Below, piece by piece: positions 1-5,707 of a DNA stretch of 6,082 bases (positions are counted from its first letter, which is position 1; each line of letters opens with the position of its first letter). The translations under genes and the position numbers were made by a program. The notes beneath the pieces were generated by a model. That model was not told the DNA's origin. It worked only from the letters and a program-made list of their open reading frames with translations, and did not search any database. This DNA comes from Syntrophomonadaceae bacterium. Its GTDB lineage: Bacteria; Bacillota; Dethiobacteria; DTU022. Where the stretch lies: assembly GCA_003558195.1 (NCBI GenBank), contig PWMM01000064.1, positions 1 through 6,082 on the forward strand, in the 5' to 3' direction.

Positions 1-140
1 TAAATCACCCGAATTGGTGATATTTTCCAAAACGAAGGAGATCTGACAATAATGTAGAAGTGAATAAAGGCATAAATTATTAGCACTTGTTGATAGTTTT
101 AATCCATAAAAAGAGAAGGTAAGCTAGGGGGTGCCTTGGT
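1..140. other. Leader region before the C26 hydrolase gene, no gene recognised
   Basis: This AT-rich stretch holds no convincing coding region. It contains a short inverted repeat at 4-21 (listed separately), an AAGGAG sequence at 35-40 followed at 52-57 by ATG directly joined to TAG, and the ribosome binding site of the next gene at about 126-133. I looked for a -35/-10 pair and found only poor candidates: TTGATA at 90-95 has no properly spaced TATAAT-like partner. A promoter for the rightward gene is expected here but cannot be placed with confidence. Confidence 0.5.
4..26 (+). terminator. Possible weak hairpin terminator or operator-like inverted repeat
   Basis: ATCACC at 4-9 pairs perfectly with GGTGAT at 16-21 around a six-base loop, and the stem is followed by ATTTT at 22-26. 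This could be a weak intrinsic terminator for a gene ending to the left of the window. It could equally be a dyad bound by a regulator of the rightward gene. The stem is only 6 bp and the T-run short, so neither reading is secure. Confidence 0.25.
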
Positions 141-881
141 ATGTCAGTTGTGATAGGTGTGACTACAGCCTGGAGCATAGAAACCTGGGGTGAAGAAGTG
201 GATAAGCCGGGTGGTATTTTTTATAATCCGGTTCATTACACAAATGTCTTGTATGAAAACGGCGCTCTGCCTTTTTTAATTGCGCCGCCGGTTCAAATTA
301 AAAACGAAACAGTTTTACAGACCATGGCCAAAAGGACTTTAGATTCAGTTGATGCTCTTTTTATGAGCGGAGGAGGCGGCAACAGGCGCTTCAAAGCTCC
401 GGATATGCCCGGATTGAAAGAACAGCAGCCTGTGCGCTATGATTATGAAATTTTGCTTCTAAGAGAAGCCTGGAAACGAAGAATGCCTGTCATTGGATCT
501 TGTCGCGGCCATCAAATGATGATTGAGGCGCTCGGGGGAACAATTAAAAGCGAAACGGTAACCGGGCACCAAGATAATGATTATTCAAAGACCGTACATC
601 CGGTAAACATTACGCCGGGTTCTAGACTGGCTTCCCTGGTCCAGGCTGAAAATTGGTCCGTTAACAGCATGCACTGCCAGGTAGCCGAATCAGCGCCTGA
701 AATATTTAAAGTAACGGCTAGAAGTTCTGAAGGGTATATTGAAGCGGTAGAAGCAGATGGTCCGGTTTTCTGGATCGGATTTCAATTCCACCCGGAAATT
801 ATGGCTGCTTTCGATCCTATGGCTAAGGCAGTTATTAAAGCTTTTGTCCAGGAAGCAGAAACTTATTCTGAGAAGAGTTAA
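141..881 (+). CDS. Peptidase C26 / PuuD-like gamma-glutamyl hydrolase (class I glutamine amidotransferase fold)
   Basis: This 246-residue protein has the full length and motif order of the C26 family, cytosolic enzymes that hydrolyse gamma-glutamyl amide bonds (PuuD cleaves gamma-glutamyl-GABA; other members act on folate polyglutamates or gamma-glutamyl peptides). The N-terminus MSVVIGVTTAW is typical. MSGGGG (75-80) corresponds to the oxyanion region, GSCRGHQ (119-125) carries the nucleophile Cys121 in its elbow, and FQFHPE (214-219) supplies His217 and Glu219, so the catalytic triad is intact. No signal peptide or membrane segment is seen. The ATG at 141 follows AGGGGGTG at 126-133, seven bases away, which supports this start. 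Where many relatives have NSFHHQ, this protein has NSMHCQ (175-180). It converges on the transporter/AtuA operon and has its own leader. The family is secure; the physiological substrate is not known. Confidence 0.9.
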   Translation: MSVVIGVTTAWSIETWGEEVDKPGGIFYNPVHYTNVLYENGALPFLIAPPVQIKNETVLQTMAKRTLDSVDALFMSGGGGNRRFKAPDMPGLKEQQPVRYDYEILLLREAWKRRMPVIGSCRGHQMMIEALGGTIKSETVTGHQDNDYSKTVHPVNITPGSRLASLVQAENWSVNSMHCQVAESAPEIFKVTARSSEGYIEAVEADGPVFWIGFQFHPEIMAAFDPMAKAVIKAFVQEAETYSEKS

Positions 882-909
882 TAAAAGGAGGGAGATCACA
901 TCTCCCTCC
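881..909 (-). terminator. Hairpin between convergent genes, probable terminator of the leftward operon
   Basis: GGAGGGAGAT (887-896) and ATCTCCCTCC (900-909) form a perfect, GC-rich 10-bp stem with a three-base loop. Read on the minus strand the stem is followed at once by TTTTAT (886-881), which fits an intrinsic terminator for the leftward operon whose last stop is at 989-991. Read on the plus strand the hairpin starts five bases after the C26 stop codon and is followed only by a broken T-run (ATTTCTTATT, 916-925). It may therefore act in both directions, more weakly rightward. Confidence 0.7.
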
Positions 910-988
910 ACCGGATTTCTTATTAAAATGATTTGCTAACTTCACTGTCTGGCAGTACAATGAAAAAAAAGCCAGCAACTATTTATAG

Positions 989-1315
989 TTAATCATTCAC
1001 CGGGATCTCTATGTCTAAAAGAGGCGAGTATTGTTGACTGCCAAAGATGTCGGCATCCCCTGGACTGCCGCTTGGTTCCTTCCGGTAAATTGTAAACTTG
1101 ATGGCATAGGCAGGATCAAACTCCACAAAGTCAGAGAGACGATCCTCTGAAATACCATACAGACTGGCAATGTTTTCCTTATTGAGCAGACCGCTATTTT
1201 TAACCAACTCATAATTAGCTTTTTCTCGAAATATAATATCAAAAGTTATTTTGTCGGTCCCGGCATTTTTGCTGCGAATTGTCTTGGCTAAATCGGTTAA
1301 TTTAATTGTTTTCAT
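989..1315 (-). CDS. DUF4387 family protein, small partner of the AtuA-family protein
   Basis: This 108-residue protein matches the DUF4387 family, about 100 residues long and of undetermined function, usually encoded next to AtuA/DUF1446 genes. The recognisable signatures are RSKNAG (14-19) followed by a strand-like ITFDIIF (23-29), an FDPAYAIKFTI segment (66-76), and the C-terminal PSGSPGDADIFGSQQYSPLLDIEIP region (81-105). Other members as I recall them have QQH where this one has QQY. It contains no cysteine, no signal peptide and no membrane segment, so it is presumably cytosolic. Its ATG shares one base with the TAA of the upstream gene (TAATG), and AAGGAGGG at 1325-1332 lies inside that gene's 3' end, so translation is probably coupled and the products made in fixed ratio. 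I infer a subunit or accessory role to the AtuA-like protein; no activity is assigned. Confidence 0.85.
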   Translation of the reverse strand: MKTIKLTDLAKTIRSKNAGTDKITFDIIFREKANYELVKNSGLLNKENIASLYGISEDRLSDFVEFDPAYAIKFTIYRKEPSGSPGDADIFGSQQYSPLLDIEIPVND

Positions 1316-2694
1316 TAGCTTTTACCCTCCTTAACCTCGATCAAGTGCACATCAAACAATTCCATGGGGTCATCAACACTTACCGTATGGTTAATGGTCC
1401 ACTTGAAAGCGGCAGAAGCAGGAAGGACTTCGTCAAAGCTAAAAGCCGCTGTTCCTGCTGTGCCTTTTACCTCCGGCAGGCGGGCATAAAAAATCTGCCG
1501 GGTGCCGGTCATGGTAATTTCTTCGGCCATTTCCTTTGTAGGGGCCACGCCCTGGCATACAATGCAAAGCTCATGGCAGGAGCTCTCTTTTAATGGCTCC
1601 ATTTCGCCCATAACTCCGTTTTTTCCATATACATTATAGTATAGCTCATAACCTTTTTCGCCGAACCTTTCTTTAACCTGATCCCTGGCCCAGTCGAGGA
1701 CTTTATCGATATGTTTAATTGTATAAGGATCTCGAACTCCGGCTATGCCGACGAAGCGTTCTCCCACTTTGCCGGAACCTTCAAGCTTGACCTTAACTTT
1801 ACCTTTAACCGGGACAAAAACAGGCCCGGTAATCCGGCAGGTTTTTTCTGCATACTGTTCGTAATTGCAATTAGTCATATCGATCATGCCGCCTGCTACA
1901 TATTCGAAATATGGGTTGGAGCGCTCATACATGGCATGCCCTGCGACCGAGGCAACTGTGCAGCGCTGGTAAGGGCTCATGGCGGTCACCTTAACGTCTT
2001 CAGCTGTAATTTCACCGATTACAGACTCTTTGGCCCCGTAAGGTTCCGCGCAAAAAGAAGCACATTCTAAGGTTTTACCCATGTAATAAGAAAGGCTTTC
2101 CGGGAAGCCGGCTTTAATGGCGGGGGCAGCAAAAATCGCAATATCGCTACTGCGCCCGCCAATAATTACATCTGCTTCCATTTCCAGGGCTTTTATGTAC
2201 GGGTGGATACCGGCCACGGCTACAATTCGATCGGTTTGCTCAAGCTCTTCAAGGGTAAGGTTTTTACGGCCATCAAGGCCTGCTATGGTTTCTCCCCGGT
2301 TAATTTTGTTTTTCAGATAATCTTTGGGAACATCAGAATAAAAGTAGGCCAGCTTGAAAGGCGCCAGGTTATGCTTTTTGGCCAGGTCTTTGATGGTTTG
2401 AACATATAAATCAACCCTGCTTTTAGTTCCAGTGTCGCCCGCCGACCCGATAATCATGGGCGCACCCTGGTTTCTGGCTGCAACCAGCAGCATTTCCAAA
2501 TCGTGTTTTTGCCACTCGTAAGGGCTTGCCGAATAGTCTCCTCCGAGGGGTCCGGGGCCGATATCGCTGCTCCCGGAATCACAACAATAGAAGTCAGGCC
2601 TGGTTTTTGCGCCTATTTCAAAGCTTTCTCTTTTGCTTGGTGCAAAACCCAGGTGCCCGTTAGGGCAGATAAATCTTAATGATTTTCCGGTCAT
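1315..2694 (-). CDS. AtuA family protein (DUF1446 / acyclic terpene utilisation family)
   Basis: This 459-residue cytosolic protein belongs to the AtuA/DUF1446 family. The family is named for a Pseudomonas gene needed for growth on citronellol and geraniol, but its chemistry is not established to my knowledge. Visible signatures are CDSGSSDIGPGPLGG (38-52), GSAGDTGT (83-90), AVAGIHPYIKALEMEADVIIGGRSSD (159-184) continuing into IAIFAAPA, and the late VAPTKEMAEEI segment (383-393). Glycine- and aspartate-rich loops of this kind suggest a ligand or metal site, which is inference. The protein has eleven cysteines, including CHELCIVC at 373-380. It appears shorter than the Pseudomonas AtuA type, which I recall as having an extra C-terminal domain; here the small DUF4387 protein follows as a separate gene. 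ATG at 2694 follows AAGGAGG with five bases between, and the upstream ATPase stop is 13 bases away. A terpene role here is doubtful; a role in using the imported substrate is more likely. Confidence 0.88.
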   Translation of the reverse strand: MTGKSLRFICPNGHLGFAPSKRESFEIGAKTRPDFYCCDSGSSDIGPGPLGGDYSASPYEWQKHDLEMLLVAARNQGAPMIIGSAGDTGTKSRVDLYVQTIKDLAKKHNLAPFKLAYFYSDVPKDYLKNKINRGETIAGLDGRKNLTLEELEQTDRIVAVAGIHPYIKALEMEADVIIGGRSSDIAIFAAPAIKAGFPESLSYYMGKTLECASFCAEPYGAKESVIGEITAEDVKVTAMSPYQRCTVASVAGHAMYERSNPYFEYVAGGMIDMTNCNYEQYAEKTCRITGPVFVPVKGKVKVKLEGSGKVGERFVGIAGVRDPYTIKHIDKVLDWARDQVKERFGEKGYELYYNVYGKNGVMGEMEPLKESSCHELCIVCQGVAPTKEMAEEITMTGTRQIFYARLPEVKGTAGTAAFSFDEVLPASAAFKWTINHTVSVDDPMELFDVHLIEVKEGKS

Positions 2695-2707
2695 GTTATC
2701 CTCCTTG

Positions 2708-3703
2708 TTAATCCTGGTATAGATGACACATCACCAGCCTGCCATCTTTAATGTTCCTTAATTCCGGGATATCAGTCTCACAAATATCTCCAATTTTTTC
2801 AGGGCAGCGCGGGTTAAACGGGCAACCGGGAGGGACGTTAATAGGACTGGGCACACTGCCTTCAAGAATTATTCTTTTACGCCTGGCTTTTTTTTCAACA
2901 ACCGGTATGGCCGAAAGAAGGGCCCGTGAATAAGGGTGAAGTGGTTGATCAAAAAGATCTTTAGTTGAAGCCACTTCTACTATTTTACCCAGGTACATAA
3001 CGGCAATCCGGTTGCTGACATAATAAATAACACTTAAATCGTGGGTAATAAATAAATAAGTTAATTTATATTCATGCTGTAGCTCTTCCAACAAGTTGAT
3101 GATCTGGGCTTGAACAGAGACGTCAAGCGCCGAAACCGGTTCATCACAAACGATAAATGAAGGTTTCATGGCCAGGGCCCGGGCAATACCGATACGCTGC
3201 CTCTGCCCGCCGCTGAACTGATGGGGATAGTTATTGATATGGTGCGCTGAAAGGCCCACTCGATTTAGCAGGTCAAGAATGTTCTCTTCCCTTTCAATCG
3301 GGTTGTGCATCCCTTTGTGAGCAAGTGGTACGGCAATAATGTCCCGTACGGTTTTACGGGGGTTTAGGGAGGAATAAGGATTCTGAAAAATTATTTGAGC
3401 CTCTTCACGGAACTTCAACAGTTTATACTTGTTATAGGCAAGGATATTTTCTCCCCGAAAATTAATTTTCCCTGCAGTGGGTGCAATGATATTTAAAAGT
3501 GCTCTCCCCAGTGTTGATTTCCCGCAACCACTTTCTCCCACCAGGCCTAAGGTTTCCCCTTCTTTAATACTTAAATCCACTCCGTCTACAGCCCTGACCA
3601 GCAAATCCTTCTGGCCACCGATTTTTTTAGCGATAATGGAGCGTTTAATCGGAAAATATTTCTTCAAACCGGAAGATTCAAGGAGCGGATGATTGTTATT
3701 CAT
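2708..3703 (-). CDS. dppF: Opp/Dpp-family ABC transporter ATP-binding protein, DppF/OppF type
   Basis: This 331-residue protein is the second nucleotide-binding subunit of a dipeptide/oligopeptide importer, working on the inner face of the membrane with the adjacent ATPase. All ABC motifs are intact: Walker A GESGCGKST (56-64, Lys62), Q-loop Gln107 in QNPYSSLNPR, signature SGGQRQR (164-170), Walker B FIVCDE (183-188, catalytic Glu188), D-loop SALD (191-194) and switch His221. QNPYSSLNPR and the insertion near the N-terminus (about 20-36) mark it as DppF rather than DppD. The C-terminal oligo_HPY domain carries four cysteines (294, 300, 308, 326) of the type associated with an iron-sulfur site. 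Its start overlaps the end of the DppD gene by 8 bases, with AAGGAGGGG six bases upstream of ATG. The transported substrate cannot be read from this subunit. Confidence 0.94.
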   Translation of the reverse strand: MNNNHPLLESSGLKKYFPIKRSIIAKKIGGQKDLLVRAVDGVDLSIKEGETLGLVGESGCGKSTLGRALLNIIAPTAGKINFRGENILAYNKYKLLKFREEAQIIFQNPYSSLNPRKTVRDIIAVPLAHKGMHNPIEREENILDLLNRVGLSAHHINNYPHQFSGGQRQRIGIARALAMKPSFIVCDEPVSALDVSVQAQIINLLEELQHEYKLTYLFITHDLSVIYYVSNRIAVMYLGKIVEVASTKDLFDQPLHPYSRALLSAIPVVEKKARRKRIILEGSVPSPINVPPGCPFNPRCPEKIGDICETDIPELRNIKDGRLVMCHLYQD

Positions 3704-4700
3704 GGGTGACCCCTCCTTGGTCCTTGTATTTTAAACAGCGAACTTTTCTTCCCCCATTGAGAGTTCTTATTTCCTGGGGCTCGTTGCATTTTTCAATGGC
3801 GTATTCACAGCGGGGCATAAAATTGCATCCAGGGGGCAGGTTGAGCAAACTCGGTACATTACCCGGGATTGGTTTTAAACGCGGCTTATCCGGGACTATA
3901 TGCGGGATAGAACGCAGTAGTCCCTGGGTGTAAGGATGAAGCGGTTGCTCTATAATATCATCTGTCAGCCCCTGTTCAACAATCTGACCGGCATACATCA
4001 CGGCGATGCGCTGGCAATATTCTGCAGCGACGCCCAGGTCATGGGTAACAATAATAATGGCCATGCCATGTGAACGGTTAATGCGTTCCATAACACTTAA
4101 GATCTGGGCTTGAATAGTTACATCTAATGCAGTTGTTGGCTCATCGGCCAGTAAGATTTTTGGTTCACAGGACAGAGCAATGGCAATGACAGAGCGCTGC
4201 TGCATGCCACCGCTGAATTGATGGGGATACTCGTAGTAGCGGTCCATGGGGGAGGGGATCCCGACTTCTTCCATTAATTCGATAACCCTTTCTTTTTCAG
4301 CTTGGATCCTCCTTTTCCCGGCCCGGCGCGCATCCCGAAAATAACCGTGGATGGTCAATGATTCGCGGACCTGCTCGCCAACCTTGAAAACCGGGTTTAG
4401 TGAAGTCATGGGATCCTGGAATATCATGGCCATATCTTTACCCCGCATGGCGGTCATTTCCCGGTTACTTTTTTTCAGCAAATCCTTTCCTTCAAAAATG
4501 ATTTCGCCTCCTACAACCTTTCCCGGGGTAGGAACCAGGCGCAGTAAAGAAAGGAGGGTCATGCTTTTTCCACAGCCCGACTCACCGACCAGGCCCATAA
4601 TCTCTCCTTCGTTTAAATGGAAACTAATGCCGTCAACCGCTTTTACTGTTCCTTTAGTTAACTGAAAATGTGTTTGTAAATTATTAACTTCAAGTAGCAA
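3696..4700 (-). CDS. dppD: Opp/Dpp-family ABC transporter ATP-binding protein, DppD/OppD type
   Basis: This 334-residue protein is the first nucleotide-binding subunit of the importer. It shows Walker A GESGCGKS (39-46, Lys45), Q-loop Gln95 in QDPMTSLNPV, signature SGGMQQR (163-169), Walker B ILLADE (182-187, Glu187), D-loop TALD (190-193) and switch His220. QDPMTSLNP and DEPTTALDVT are characteristic of the DppD branch. The signature has Gln where most relatives have Arg (SGGMRQR), a mild change. The C-terminal oligo_HPY domain has cysteines 292, 298, 305 and 322. The start is TTG at 4700: AAAGGAGG at 4708-4715 lies seven bases upstream, and an in-frame TAG seven codons earlier rules out a long extension. 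An ATT codon immediately before is a less likely start. The ribosome binding site overlaps the stop of the DppC gene, and the 3' end overlaps DppF, so the genes are co-transcribed. Confidence 0.94.
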   Translation of the reverse strand: MLLEVNNLQTHFQLTKGTVKAVDGISFHLNEGEIMGLVGESGCGKSMTLLSLLRLVPTPGKVVGGEIIFEGKDLLKKSNREMTAMRGKDMAMIFQDPMTSLNPVFKVGEQVRESLTIHGYFRDARRAGKRRIQAEKERVIELMEEVGIPSPMDRYYEYPHQFSGGMQQRSVIAIALSCEPKILLADEPTTALDVTIQAQILSVMERINRSHGMAIIIVTHDLGVAAEYCQRIAVMYAGQIVEQGLTDDIIEQPLHPYTQGLLRSIPHIVPDKPRLKPIPGNVPSLLNLPPGCNFMPRCEYAIEKCNEPQEIRTLNGGRKVRCLKYKDQGGVTHE

Positions 4701-4707
4701 AATCGGG

Positions 4708-4715
4708 CCTCCTTT
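4708..4715 (-). promoter_or_regulatory. Ribosome binding site fixing the TTG start of the DppD-type gene
   Basis: AAAGGAGG on the minus strand sits seven bases before TTG at 4700-4698 and overlaps the TAA stop of the upstream permease gene (4716-4714). Its strength and spacing justify calling a TTG start when no ATG or GTG is available nearby in frame. Confidence 0.75.
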
Positions 4716-5652
4716 ACTCTATGCGGCGCAGGCGGGGATCAAGAATATCCCGCAGTCCTTCACCCAGCATATTAATTGATAGGACCATAACCAGGATGGC
4801 AATGCCGGAAAAAGTAGAGATCCACCATGCGCTGAGCATATAGTCCCTGCCGATATTAACCATTGAACCCCATGCTGGCTCAGGGTACTGGATACCTAAG
4901 CCCAGGAAGCTAAGCGAAGCTTCCATGATAATCATGAACCCCATGCGTAGGGTCCCTAAAACTATGATTGAGTTTAAAATATTAGGCATGATCTCCCGGG
5001 CCATGATTTTAAAATTGTTTTGACCCAGGGCCCGGGCTGCATCAACATACTCCTTGGTTTTTTCTGAAAGCACCTCACCTCTAACCAGGCGGAAAAACCC
5101 CACCCATCCTTTAAAGGTCAGGGCAAATACCAGGTTATAAAAACCCGGTCCGATTACAGCCATTGTAAAAATGGCGAATATCAACCAGGGAAATGATAGG
5201 AGCAAATCTGCAAAACGGGCCAGGATGTTGTCCAATGCACCGCGGTAGTAACCGGCCAGCAATCCCAGTATGGTTCCAATAACGATGGAGATGCTTACGG
5301 TTAAAACACCGATCATCAAGGAAATTCTGGTACCAACAATGATCCTGGAAAAAAGATCCATTCCCAGTTGATCTGTGCCCAACAGGTACTCCGTGCTCCC
5401 GCCTTCCATCCAGAAAGGGGGAAGCAACCTTTCAGTTAAGCTGATTTGCATGGGGTCTTTAGGGACAATGGCCGGGCCGGCAATGGTTAGGAATACGAAA
5501 AACAAGATTATAATTAGACCGATCATGGCCGTTGGATTGCGGCTCAATTTGCTAAAAAACTCTTTAAAGTTTCTCCCGGTCAGGCGCACACGGGTTAAAT
5601 AATAGTCGCGCAAACTCATTTTATCTGGATCAATTGGTTTTACCTGACTCAT
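4714..5652 (-). CDS. dppC: Opp/Dpp-family ABC transporter permease, DppC type
   Basis: This 312-residue integral membrane protein is one of the two permease subunits of the importer. A cytosolic N-terminal segment (1-40) leads into a first membrane helix at about 42-63 (OppC_N region), then an extracytoplasmic segment with the DppC hallmark LGTDQLGMDLFSRIIVGTR (91-109). Further hydrophobic helices lie at about 110-134, 150-180, 226-250 and 280-297. The EAA loop that docks on the ATPases is EYVDAARALGQNNFKIM followed by AREIMPN (201-224). Gly210 and the AREIMPN end are conserved features of this family. ATG at 5652 is preceded by AAGGGGTG seven bases upstream. It follows the DppB-type gene after 55 bases and precedes the DppD-type gene by 13. 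Length and motifs look complete. Substrate specificity resides mainly in the binding protein, which is absent here. Confidence 0.94.
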   Translation of the reverse strand: MSQVKPIDPDKMSLRDYYLTRVRLTGRNFKEFFSKLSRNPTAMIGLIIILFFVFLTIAGPAIVPKDPMQISLTERLLPPFWMEGGSTEYLLGTDQLGMDLFSRIIVGTRISLMIGVLTVSISIVIGTILGLLAGYYRGALDNILARFADLLLSFPWLIFAIFTMAVIGPGFYNLVFALTFKGWVGFFRLVRGEVLSEKTKEYVDAARALGQNNFKIMAREIMPNILNSIIVLGTLRMGFMIIMEASLSFLGLGIQYPEPAWGSMVNIGRDYMLSAWWISTFSGIAILVMVLSINMLGEGLRDILDPRLRRIE

Positions 5653-5707
5653 CTATACACCCCTTATTGCATTTCTATACCATCTGCCACTTTACAGGGT
5701 GGCTAAT
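5653..5707 (-). other. Intra-operon gap between the DppB- and DppC-type genes with a small hairpin
   Basis: At 55 bases this is the longest gap in the operon. On the minus strand GCCAC and GTGGC (5703-5699 and 5690-5686) can form a 5-bp stem with an eight-base loop, about 35 bases before the DppC start. No T-run follows it, so it is not an intrinsic terminator. It could be a processing or stability element, or chance. Confidence 0.25.

Noticed and set aside
35..57. AAGGAG followed by ATG-TAG, a possible start-stop minimal ORF in the leader
   Set aside because: The spacing is eleven bases and nothing else supports regulation by a start-stop codon pair; chance is the simpler explanation in AT-rich leader sequence.
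81..110. Possible sigma-54 or sigma-70 promoter (TTAGCACTTGTTGATA, CATAAA)
   Set aside because: The GG and GC cores at the -24/-12 positions are absent, and TTGATA has no -10 partner at 16-18 bases.
690..939. Short frames across the 3' end of the C26 gene on both strands (690-911 minus, 757-939 plus)
   Set aside because: They overlap the catalytic FHPE-coding region of a clear gene and run through the terminator hairpin; composition is not protein-like.
1015..1242. 75-codon frame on the minus strand within the DUF4387 gene
   Set aside because: It is a +1/+2 frame shadow of the DUF4387 coding sequence, whose own frame shows family motifs from end to end.
1306..2409. Several open frames on the plus strand (for example 1306-1593, 1711-2070, 2117-2320, 2203-2409)
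   Set aside because: They lie antisense to the well-supported AtuA-like gene, show no family resemblance, and their sequences look like reverse-frame translations of it.
3477..5602. Plus-strand frames opposite the ATPase and permease genes (3477-3692, 3706-3933, 4351-4665, 5375-5602)
   Set aside because: All are antisense to genes with complete conserved motifs and lack recognisable domains.
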